Source of the DNA: Neelides folsomi
Taxonomy: Eukaryota > Arthropoda > Collembola > Neelipleona > Neelidae
NCBI GenBank assembly: GCA_034687125.1
Contig: JAQGBZ010000117.1
Coordinates: 62,001-126,000, forward strand
Length of the DNA: 64,000 nt
Direction of reading: 5' to 3'
A program made the translations under genes and the position numbers. How positions within the stretch are numbered: position 1 is the first letter of the stretch; each line of letters begins with the position of its first letter. The notes beneath the pieces were generated by a model. The model did not search any database and was not told where the DNA came from. It saw only the letters and a program-made list of their open reading frames with translations. This document shows positions 40,221 through 50,732 of the stretch, in pieces.

Positions 40221-40790
40221 TGATACAAATAGATCTTCATGAACAAGTTTTTTTTCAAAGTTTTAACACCGATATTGAAGTTGTAAATAATGAACTTAAT
40301 CAGCTCTAATACAATATAAGCAGTTTGCCAAAAAATGTATTTATTACTACGTAATAGTAATAGGGATTTAAAAGGCTTTAGGAGGTTTTTAATACACGCA
40401 TTAAATGGATTAATAAAATTAGGCATATAATCTTGGTGTAAAATTAGTAAGAAATTGTTAAAATATATATCTAATAATCATGATTCTATATTTAAAGTAT
40501 TATACAAATGGAAATGAGTATTCATTCTATTCATGTCTGTACACGTTTTTTTCAAAGTTTTAACACTGATATTGAAGTTGCTAGTTGTGAATAATAAACT
40601 TCACCAGCTCAAAATAAGCAGTTTGTCAAAAAATGCATTTATTTATAAGGTACGTAATAGGGATTTTAAAGGCTTTAGGATATTTTTAATACGTGCTTTA
40701 AATAGATTAATAAAATTACAGGCATACAATTTTGGTGTAAAATTAGAAAGGAATTGTTAAAATATATCCAATAATCATAATCATTATTTT
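40221..40790 (+). repeat. diverged tandem duplication (~300-bp period) in the GT92 5' intron
   Basis: Two copies, roughly 40,221-40,490 and 40,505-40,790, align along most of their length. Shared blocks in order include TTTTTTTCAAAGTTTTAACA, GATATTGAAGTTG, AAGCAGTTTG, CAAAAAATG, AAAGGCTTTAGGA, ATTAATAAAATTA and TTGGTGTAAAATTAG. Identity is perhaps 80 percent by eye, with small gaps. It looks like an old local duplication, not a dispersed repeat. There is no coding potential. Confidence 0.75.
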
Positions 40791-40924
40791 ACATTTATTT
40801 AGATATAATATTACATAATTTTATAGAACCATACCTGAAAGTGAGTGAGACACTCCATTTTTAAACCCACTATATAGTTAATTTAATAATTACATGATTT
40901 TTATTTTTACATTTTTTCAGGGGA

Positions 40925-43281
40925 ATGGGGAAGAAGGTGAAAGCGTCGGCGTTGAGCCGACGAAACCGTGAGCGCTCACGTCTTTCATTTTTCTTCGTCA
41001 TCTTCTTCTTCTGCCTTTTTTCTGTCATCGTTTTCATGGAGAGCTTCATGGGAGACGGCGATAAAAATTTCCTCTTCCTCAAAGACGAAGATGATCTCGA
41101 GGGTGATGACTACAATTTTGACATTTCCTACGAGGAAACTGAACCTCTTGAGACGGTCAATCGGCGAGAAAACCGGAGCAAAGCCTCATCACTCTCCGAC
41201 TGGCAAAAAGTTCCCGGGTCCAAGGAAAAGTTCTATGTCTACTCAGCCTACTACAACTCATTTTACGGGTAAGGCCCTTCCTATGTATTTATGATATTCT
41301 CCAAACTTTCCACTTAACAAAATTGCCTTCAGATCAATAAGGATCATTGGAGCGACGAGAACGAAGACTGTTCAACACGTTCAATGCAGATTCTATGATA
41401 ACGACACTCGGCATTTCTCGACTGTTGATGGAACCGTGAGGACGATACGCGAAAATTGGAACCTCAAATACAGGTAATATAAATTCTGTATCTCTTATTG
41501 ATTATACTTCTTATTTGTCTAATTTATTGACCAAATTATTAATTTTCCAGTGCTGTGTTCATCATTTGCTACGTCGGAGATAAAAAAGTGGTTCCTCAGT
41601 TCGTGTCAGTTGTGGCTCGGCCTGGTGTCTCCAGCTCATCAAATTTCCTCAAAGTTCGCATATCCGGCGAGGGCGAGTCCGTGGCAGAATTTGCCGTCTG
41701 CGTCAAGCCAGTCCATTTTAACTACGATAGCGTGCTTCCATTCCTTGAATGGATGGAGTTCCATCGTGCCATGGGAGTCCAGCGGTTCACATTCTTCAAC
41801 AACACCATCGGCCGTCGAGTTGGATGTCTCATGGGAGAATACGAGGAAGTGGAAGTTCTGCCTTGGTCACTTCCCTTTGCCTCCCAGAAGGAAATCCGAA
41901 CTGAAGGGCTCTTTGCGGCTCTCAACGATTGTGTGTACCGACATAGGGGAAGGAGCAAATTCCTTCTCCTTATTGATCTCGATGAAATGATCGTCCCAAG
42001 ACGGACTGAGAATTACAGTCAACTCATTCAACAACTCGACACGCTCTCGAGTCGAAAGAAGATCGGGGCGTATTCCATGCAAAATGCCTTCTTTTATCTC
42101 CAATGGCCTGACGATCTCACCCAACTCTCAATCCCTGAAAACCTCATGGCTGAAAAAGTGAGCCGGAAACTCCTGATGATGAAGAAGACGCGAAGGAGAT
42201 CGCGACTTCACCCACAGAAACAAAGGTTCATTCGTTATTCCATCTACATAAAGTTGAATAATTTAGATTCAGCTCAGGAGCGGAAGGAGAAGCTCTCCGT
42301 GAAATTCACGATATCCCTTCTTCTCCCCTATCAATATTTAATTAAGTTAAATAAACACGTTGATCCGACCATGTAGGAGAAGAAAGTGCCCTAACTTGCA
42401 AAAAGGATGTATTTGCTTAAAAATCGAAAGGGAAGTGTAATGCTTTCACTTACGACTTTCCATCATTTTTCAATTATTCCTAATGTAAGTTGAAACTCTC
42501 TTGAGAAACTTGCTTGAATTCTCATTCACATTCAGTTTAAGTAAAGTTTCAGTTTATAATACATATACGAGCGAGACCCCAAAGTACATAGGTATACGTA
42601 GCATATTATGTAGGTAAGATATACATACAATTATGAATTCTTAATATGTCAGTCATCTTAAATTATGGGAAACTGAGCATACATACTAGGCACTCACCAT
42701 TATAATAAATGACGTCTTTTGCAAGTTTCACTTGTAGGCTTGTGAGTCTTGTGAGTGAAAAGTTAGATGTAGAAATTGGCCATTAGGAGAGGTAACAAGT
42801 TAAGGAAGGTATTTTTATTCCCTCTGTATTGATTGTTTTATCACATCTTGGGTATTTTTTAGGTCGAAGTACATATGCGACCCGGAGAAAGTCGTAGAAG
42901 CTGGAAATCATTTTGTTTGGGAAATGGCCCAAGGCTACTACACGCTCTCTGTCCCACCTCACCTCTCGGCCCTTCACCATTACAGAGTGTAAGTTGAATT
43001 TAATGATTTTACACGAGTTTCGGGAATTGCACGAAGAGCTCTCATGCAATTTCCACTCTCTCAATGGAGTCTCGAGAGAGGCTCAGATTACGAATAAAAA
43101 CCTTTCAACGAATTTCTCCCGTTTCAGATGCGAGTTTGGAGGAGATCAATGCACGAAGAGCCAGTCAGTCATTGACAAATCCGGACACGCATTTGGCGAG
43201 GCCATCGCTCTCAGAGTCGCTGAAAGATTACAAAAGTCTGCTCAAAAATGCAACATTGACATCTCAGACATTCTGGCTTGA
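40925..43281 (+). CDS. glycosyltransferase family 92 protein (DUF23, galt-1-like)
   Basis: Predicted type II Golgi membrane glycosyltransferase of family GT92; characterised members add galactose to core fucose of N-glycans. Five exons (40925-41268, 41333-41473, 41551-42225, 42863-42988, 43128-43281) join in matching phases to 479 residues ending in TGA. Residues 1-19 are basic (MGKKVKASALSRRNRERSR), 20-38 form the signal anchor, and an acidic stem follows. Family landmarks: FAVCVKPVHFNYDSVLPFLE, WMEFHRAMGVQRFTFFNN, the donor-binding LLIDLDEMIVPR with D304-L-D-E307, NAFFYLQWP, and SKYICDPEKVVEAGNHFVW. A C-terminal exon has two cysteines (CEFGGDQC). The long exon uses a non-consensus donor (AG|GTTCAT). 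It is accepted because its phase joins the conserved SKYIC exon, but a nearby alternative would change the basic patch TRRRSRLHPQKQR. Exact acceptor sugar is unknown. Confidence 0.9.
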
Positions 43282-45757
43282 CCTAATAATTAAGGCTCAC
43301 TCATTGTCAGTCAGTCAATTTTTTTATTGATTCGAACAATTAGTTATTTAAGAGTTTTTGGGCGTAAACTGTATTACTTGTATAATACTGGTATGAAATA
43401 TATTGATGGATATTAAAATACAAATATTATTATTATATCGATTTATGTATATTTAATTTGGTACATGTTTTTAAAATAAAAGTATTGAAATTTAACTCAT
43501 CTTCAAAGTCGAATACTGATAATTTTCCATTGGATTATTTCGATTTTGAATGGTTGAGTGATATGATGGCGTTACTGAAAGTTAGTATAAGGATGAAATA
43601 AGATTTATTGATTACTTCAATCAAGATATTGAATCATTTTCAATTATTTGAGTGTTATAGGTAATTACATTTTGTATTATTATATTTTAAATTGATGTGT
43701 AAATTGTACCAGATATTTTAAATATCCTTATAAAATTATATATTATTTATATTGGAAAAAATTTAGTCCATATATAAATAATTAAAAATGATCAGATATC
43801 TTAAGTGAAGGGATCAATATTTTCATATTATACTGTGATTACTTAATTATGTATATTTTATATTATTAATCAGTGCAGGTGCAGTGACACCAAATATTCT
43901 ATTATGATATTTTTTCTCAATTAATTAATTATTTTATGTTAAAATGGCCTATGCTGCTATTAATTTTTAAATAATTTTACAAATTAATTAAATAATTAAA
44001 TTTAATCAAAATATAATAATTATAGTATAAAAATAAAATAACTTCAAATAATTATACAAAATTAATTAAGAATATTGTATAATAGGTTAAACAATGAAGA
44101 AAATTTTGTATAAGAGTAATACAAACATTTAATATTCATATTTAATATGTACTCTACTTGTAGGTATTAAATTCCAGGCATATACCAGATACCATGTATG
44201 TAAAATATTACTGATATGTAAACCTAGTATATTTAAAAATTGGCAATTTAATTATCTCTAAAACACGTTTTTATTTTTTACTGGTTTTACCAAAAAGATT
44301 TACCAAAAATTTATAGGTTAATCAGTTTTAATTATCATGTAAATTTTAAAGTAATTTTAATTTTAAAAATATTTTCTAAGTTTATTAGCACAACTTAAAT
44401 TTTCATTATTTTTTAAATGATGATCGTAATCTATTAAGATCGGAAAAATGTACATTGATGTACCTTACATTTGAATTAAAATTAAGAAATGTCCATATCC
44501 AAACATTGAATTTTACATATAGGTAGGTAAACAAACATAATTGAATTAAAAGTATTTATTGAGAAATATTGACTTATGGAGAAAATAGTTAAATATTTAT
44601 ATTGATATTCTTAATTTATAACATTTGAAATTATCTCTTAAATTAAATTATAATAACTCAAAATACAAATAAAATTTTGGTGTAATATAATTGAAATTAT
44701 AAATATAAAAAATGGTGATTTAACGTTCCTGCTGAAAATCCTTTATGGACCTTCGCCAGAACACAAAGATGCCTTAGAACATAATTTTTTTGTTTTTCTC
44801 TGTGATGAAGTGATGATGTTTGTAGATATTTAGGTTTGTATATTGACAATATAAATATATTACCACACTTATTCCCTTATTAAAATAAAGTAAACACCAC
44901 TTTAAAGACAGTAGGAATTTAATGTAAAAATCTCATTAAATTATGGAATAAAATATTTTAGAAATGTGATTGACAAGCATTTTTTTAATAATTCCATTAA
45001 TGTACATACATAAGCAATATAAGTAATATGTATTGTTATTAATAAATACATAAATAATTATTGATGAAATAAAGTATTATTACTATTATTATATAGATTT
45101 ATTCATCATTTAAACAGTTTACTAATATTTTTGAGTTAAATTTGAAAAGGATAACACGTCCTATATAAATAAAGGTAGTTGTGTGTACCCTATAGAAATA
45201 CAATATAGAAGTATAAAGATTACAATATGACTAAAGATGTTTATAAATATGAAAGGAAAAGGGAAAATTTGTGATTTTAAATATATTTTAAGGTAATTGT
45301 TAAGATTAAGTTATTTAAGATTCTATTAATAGTGTATTAAAGTTAAGATTTTGTTACAATTTATTGGTAATTAATTAATATAAGAATTTATAAAGATATT
45401 AATTTAAGAGATAATTATATTTGAGAAATTACATTTTAGATGAGTTATGACATTATGACATGTATAATTTATATATTATAGCTTTTCGTTTACAAATTAA
45501 TATACAAGATTATATTTGAATTATTAAAGTTATTCATTATAACATAAGCATGAATAGATCACTGCAGGTTAAAACTCAAATCATTTTTTTGAATGTTAAA
45601 TTAGCAGTAAATCTATCCATTTGATTAATTTTTATGTGATTTAATATAATAAAGAAAATTCAAATAACAAGATCTCAGAATCTTATTATTTAAAGTATTA
45701 ACTGATACTTATTATACACGCTAAGTATTTGTAAGAGTATTATCGAATAGTGAATAA
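43282..45757. other. very AT-rich intergenic stretch
   Basis: A polyadenylation-like AATAAA sits near 43,477, about 195 bases after the GT92 stop. Beyond that the DNA is close to random A/T with no open frame or structured repeat that I can support. Confidence 0.5.
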
Positions 45758-45758
45758 T

Positions 45759-45934
45759 GTCCCAGCGCCATACCGTTAACTGACTTTTTTTTAATTTGTA
45801 TCTTTTGTATGTTAAATGCGCCATGGGCCAATTAACATGTTTTTAATTTTTACCTAAAATTATTCCTTGGATATGGTTGAAATTCACTTGAAAATTATTT
45901 TAAAAAAGGTCATCTAAAGGTATGGCGCGGGGAC
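45759..45934. mobile_element. 176-bp terminal-inverted-repeat (MITE-like) element
   Basis: The left end GTCCCAGCGCCATACC (45759-45774) faces GGTATGGCGCGGGGAC (45919-45934), pairing with one mismatch over 16. Partial pairing extends inwards through TGAC followed by a T run on the left and GTCA after an A run on the right. The interior is AT-rich and non-coding. Flanks are AT-rich, so a TA or TAT target duplication is possible but not certain. The arms differ in sequence from the other two foldback elements in the window. Confidence 0.5.
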
Positions 45935-46846
45935 TATAGCTCCATAACAATGAGTATACTCTACCGTCGTGAATCTTTTGTTAAATTTCAATCAATTATT
46001 ATAATTTTATAAACATTTATTATAAAATATATAAATAAAATAATAAACAATTATTATTTTCTATTTTAGGGTAAAAGAGATCGGCAAAAGAAAACTGGCA
46101 TTGAGGGAGGCATTGAAAACAAGACGAAACTAATCTCAAGATCATTGAGATTATTGGTGCTCGTACATTATCGATGGATGAAGCTTCTCCAACCCCTCTC
46201 CAAATAATGTCTACCGTCTTTGCACGTCAGAGTCACAGGTCGACGATTATATTCCTGGTTTGGGTCGGAATAGGAGGAAGGAATCAGAGCGTTCCTCATT
46301 CTTTCAGATTGATTTATTAATTGAATCTTATTTGAATGATTTGAATTCCTAATTTGTCGTACTTTATACCAACTAACCGGTAAAAGTCTATCTAGTGTAT
46401 TTTTCTACCAAACCGATGGTGGTAATTTAATATCTGATAGTTAATAGAGGAGGAAAATTATATTTGAGAAGTGAAAGTTAATTAAAATTATAGTCCATTC
46501 CAATAAGCAAACTATCTGAGTTTTAAAATTCGAGGAAAAATTTCCACCGTTATCAAAAGATGATTATGTTACATTTCATTATAGTTTCATAAATCATTAA
46601 TTTATTAAAGCTAATTTAAAAATACATGTTTGTTAATTCCTATGAGTTCAAGCAGTATCTGACTTTGTATTTTCACCAACTTATAATTGAAGTTTTCTCG
46701 ACTTTCTATTAAAACGAAAATATAAAATTCACTATTACAATTTATTATTACAGAATTAAAATTGATCAAATTATTAAAATCATACTATGAGTTTGATCAA
46801 TCGAATATGAAACATTTTGAACAGTTTGTGTAGCATTGGGTTGAAC

Positions 46847-47200
46847 TTAAATCATAAAAGCAGGAATCGGCTCATTTGTTTCAGCATCATTGGACTCAAT
46901 ATCATTAATTGGAACTAGAGCAAAAATTTTTCAACTAGTTATGTTATTAAAAATTGTATTATATATGTATAGATAATAGATTCTTTACCAATTAATTCTG
47001 AGGTATCAATAGCGTTTGGAATACCATAAACAGCGTCCTTAATTTCAATTTCATTTTTAGATATTCGCCCAAAAAATTCTCAATTTCAATTTGGTTGTCA
47101 GATAAACGCCTTTATAACGTTCTTTTTCCCTTGCAACTTGCAAACTCAATTTCACCCTTGGCTTTTTAGGTTATTCGGCGTCCAGTAAGAGGCGGATTTT
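46847..47200 (-). pseudogene. broken coding fragment, unknown gene
   Basis: Minus-strand DNA encodes protein-like segments in more than one frame: KLSLQVAREKERYKG, then SDNQIEIE, then SKNEIEIKDAVYGIP. A well-formed splice follows (donor GTAAAG below 46,989; acceptor CTCTAG above 46,914). The last exon, 46847-46914, encodes VPINDIESNDAETNEPI and ends in TAA. The final splice and stop look intact, whereas the upstream part appears interrupted about two or three times. No family was recognised. It may be a decayed gene copy whose 5' part was lost where the hairpin/U6 insertion now sits. A wrongly called active gene remains possible. Confidence 0.35.
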
Positions 47201-47315
47201 TAAGTCAAGGCTTCAAGTGGCTAATAAGAGTATTGAGCCCTGTAGGTCTCCCGAATAATAGATAGACACCTGAATTTTATTATGATGGACATGTAATTGG
47301 TCCTTCTCCCGAAGC

Positions 47316-47401
47316 GTTCGTAACTTCTATCCATTATATGGCCCTTCGGACCCTTGCGGTTTGTACCGTTTAATAGTTTTTCATGGATAGAAGTTACGAA
47401 C
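47316..47401. repeat. 19-bp perfect hairpin next to the U6 pseudogene
   Basis: The arms GTTCGTAACTTCTATCCAT (47316-47334) and ATGGATAGAAGTTACGAAC (47383-47401) are exact reverse complements around a 48-base loop. The loop contains a small hairpin (CGGTTTGTACCG). A second, perfect 16-base palindromic hairpin, CCAGTCGGTAGACTGG, starts one base before the right arm ends. The whole array leads directly into the U6-like sequence. Confidence 0.8.
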
Positions 47402-47423
47402 CAGTCGGTAGACTGGCCGATTG

Positions 47424-47431
47424 CTTGTATG

Positions 47432-47468
<37 letters not shown>

Positions 47469-47516
47469 GGCCCCTGCTGCGCAAGGATGACACGGAAAAT
47501 TGTGAAGCGTTCCACA
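47424..47516 (+). pseudogene. U6 spliceosomal snRNA pseudogene
   Basis: The central and 3' parts of U6 are unmistakable: TACTAAAATTGGAACGATAC, the ACAGAGAAGATTAGCATGG catalytic box, CGCAAGGATGACACG and TGTGAAGCGTTCCACA. It differs from functional U6 in several ways. The 5' stem-loop region is replaced or shortened (TTGCTTGTATG instead of TTGCTTCGGCAGAACA). A CTG triplet is duplicated after CCCCTG. Two bases change in the 3' stem, and there is no T-run terminator after the 3' end. This is a retrocopy-type pseudogene, not a working gene. Confidence 0.85.
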
Positions 47517-47866
47517 ACTAACTTTAACTTCTCTACTACAATTTCCCCCTCAAATAACCATCAGATTTGGTAAGAAAATCGAGTGCGAGGGGTGGGATCA
47601 GGACCAGGGCGACAAAGCAAAAGGGCCGGCTTCGGCTTATTGTAACTTTTATTTTATTAAATATTTTATTATACTACCTATAAATAATTCATTCATACAA
47701 GCGGGTATATTCAAGTTTAGAAATAGAACATTCAAGTTAATCTCCCTTACTCCCTTCCCTTTAACTTCTGTGACTGTCGGTTCAGTCCAGAGTTCAATTG
47801 TGCTGTGTGAGTATGTGATAATTTATTAGATTTAAAGTCGAACAATTTTGCTCAATTTGTCAGACA

Positions 47867-48986
47867 ATGACCGATGATGAGATAATCGAAGACAACGAAA
47901 TTCGGAATATTTCACCTGAAGTTGAGGAAGGGACTTCGGAGGCAGAGACAACCCAATTTCCCCTTTCGACCCGTTCCGATCAGGTAGGAATACGGCTTTA
48001 CGACACGAAAAGAGTTGCAAGGGCCCTTACTGGAACCGAAGAACGGGGCTTGATAGTTAAAAAATCTCCGATTCATGGAAAAGGGCTCTTCACTACCGTT
48101 TTCATAAGGAACGAGGAATTTATCATTCAGTATTTTGGAGAAGTAAGTGATATTGTTTAACAATATTTACATTTTAATATATAATAAGTATGATCATGAT
48201 TTTTATTATAATTTTTAATTTAATGCATTTATATAGCCAATTTCAAGAAAAATTTCATTGCTCCGTCAAATCGAATATGATCGACTTGGAATTGACAACT
48301 ATTTTATGAAGGTAGAACAGGGCATGATGATTGATGCGACGATAGTTGGAAATTGTGCAAGATTCATTAACAACTCTTGTGACGTAAGTATTCTCTTTGA
48401 TTGAAAATTAATAAAAAGTAAAAATTAGGAAGGTTTTCGTAATTTCAATGCTAATTTTATTTTGATTTTTGTTTAGCCGAACTGTATATCTGAAATCATC
48501 ACAATAAAAGAAGAAAAAGTAGTAATTATCAGAGCGAAGAGAAATATTGAACCCGGAGAAGAGCTCACATTCGACTATAACTTTATCTCTGATGAACTCG
48601 TGGCTTGTCGATGCGCAGCGGAGAAATGTCGCAAAACGCTCAATTCTAATTTACGTCAATTGAAATTAGACACTTCTGTGATAAACCAAATCCTTCGGGC
48701 TGGTGAAGGCCCAATTGTCCGAAATAACCTAGCTACAAAGACGGTACAATCGAGAGGAAATGACTCTGATTCTGAAAATGATCAAAGTAGCTGTAGTGAT
48801 GAAGAAACAAATAATTGTGAATCGAATGATGCGACAAGTGAACGAAGCAGCGATTGCTTAGAAGTTATTAATTTAATGATTGATAATGACAAGAGCTTTA
48901 TGGAGACAAGCATCAATGAAGAAGTACTGACTAATTCAAAAACTGTTAATTATGAAAGTGATGATAGTGACATTATAATTTTATAA
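47867..48986 (+). CDS. small SET-domain protein, putative lysine methyltransferase
   Basis: A nuclear protein-lysine (probably histone) methyltransferase is suggested. Three exons (47867-48142, 48237-48383, 48477-48986) join in phase 0 to 310 residues. An acidic N-terminus (MTDDEIIEDNEI) precedes the SET domain, which starts near residue 59. Landmarks are KSPIHGKGLF, YFMKVEQGMMIDATIVGNCA, RFINNSCDPNC (134-144), EPGEELTFDYNF (166-177) and a post-SET CRC....C motif (C185, C187, C192). Arrangement and motifs are closest to the SET1/MLL/SET2 type with post-SET, but no PHD, AWS or other partner domain is present. The usual NHSC is NNSC here: the conserved His is Asn. A Ser/Asp/Glu-rich tail (about 200-310) ends in ESDDSDIIIL. 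Substrate and activity are not deducible. Confidence 0.9.
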
Positions 48987-50732
48987 AAATTTTAAAATCA
49001 TTTATTATAGGATATTTTTATTATTATTCTTGTATGAATTATCAGCTCAAATATAGTTATAATGTACGTATGATAGGATGTACAACGTAAATGTAAAATT
49101 ATGATTTTTTTGGATTTTGAATTGTCTTTATTATTGAAATTAAACCATCTTAACAAATTAATTAATGTATTATCTTACATAATATGCTTACGTATTAATT
49201 TAAAGGACATATGATTATATATTTATTTTATATATTATTAACAGATTCCAAAAATTTCCGGAGATTAAATGCTTTTTTTATTAAAACTAAAAATTATCTT
49301 CAAAATATTTGTATAAAAATTATTTTCTATTCATTGTTAATGAATTATTACAATATTACATTCAACGCATTTAATTTTCATAACTTCCCAATATTTCTTA
49401 AATTCACCTACACATATTATTAGCATGTGTAATTTAAAAGTTCATTAGGCTATTTATTTAGTTACGTACAGGTATCGAAAAGTTTTAACTTACGTATAAA
49501 AACTATGTGTTGTACAACTAAAATTTCACCAGTTTGGTCGACAACCTTTAAATTCATTAGCAGAAAAGCTATTTTTTAAATTATCGTAAGTTAAGTACAC
49601 AACTTTGTTGAAAGCTTAAGTAGGTAGTATTAGGTTGATAATTGTTTATTAATACATGTTATTGCTTTGTTCTGAAGTATCTTTGAGAGTTGTAACAAAG
49701 ATGAAAATCTAAGTCGTTAAATTAAATAACATCGTACATTTATCTTACAATTGATTTATGTACAATTTACCCTTACAAAGGCACAAGACAGGCACAATTA
49801 GTTCCTTGTCATTTTGATCGAAGAGTTGATAGAGATATTACACGTATAGTGTGATTTATATATTTATTAATTAATAACTTTCTTTCGTACTTTCTTTCAG
49901 TATCTTAATTTAAAAAGTAAACTTAACTTTAGCTTCAATGTACAACATACATTTTGCGTATTTAAATATATATATTAAGTAATTATTCGTTAAGTAGAAT
50001 TTCTTTTTCATATATTTACATTAAGAGAATCAAAAATTTCCTATATAGCTAGATATTAAATATTATCACTCATAAAACCATGCACGATCGTTTAAGATTC
50101 GAATCTAGAGAAATTAAAAATAAAATATATTACCTAATCCTTTTAAAATGATCCAAACCTTATACTATTTGTAAAATGTAATTGGTTTAACACGAGTACA
50201 CATGACATATACGCAACATTAAGTTTCGCTGTAATTGTAATTTTAATGATTATCTTCGCATTTTAGTCAAAACTTTTCCTCCTCCTTCGCATGGTACATT
50301 TGTTAGCACGCCGACTATTTCCCTAAATCTCTATACATTTAAATTGCAAGTCAATTGCAGTAAATGTGACTGATAATCCGTTTACTAAACTTGGAGATTA
50401 TAGAAATATAAACGATATTTTTCCGTTTCATCATCACTCTTTTTAAATAATAGCTTTTTAGTAACATACGAATAACACATAAGAAATACGAATAGATTTC
50501 AACACAATTAATTAGTAAAATCAGTATACATGTACTGTACATACAGTTTAATAATACAATCATTGTTCATACTGCACATTCGACTTTACATTCACCAAAA
50601 CTAGGAGCGGATCGATAAATATTTATAATAATACCTTAGACTTAAATTGTGATGTCTATAGCTTACTCGATTGAACAACCGTTTATTGTTAATTTGTTAT
50701 ATTGTCACGAGGTTTGAGTGTAAGTAAACGAT
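48987..50732. other. intergenic, AT-rich
   Basis: This interval holds the 3' untranslated DNA of the converging SET-domain gene and BTB-zinc-finger gene. No gene, RNA or structured repeat was seen. Confidence 0.5.
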
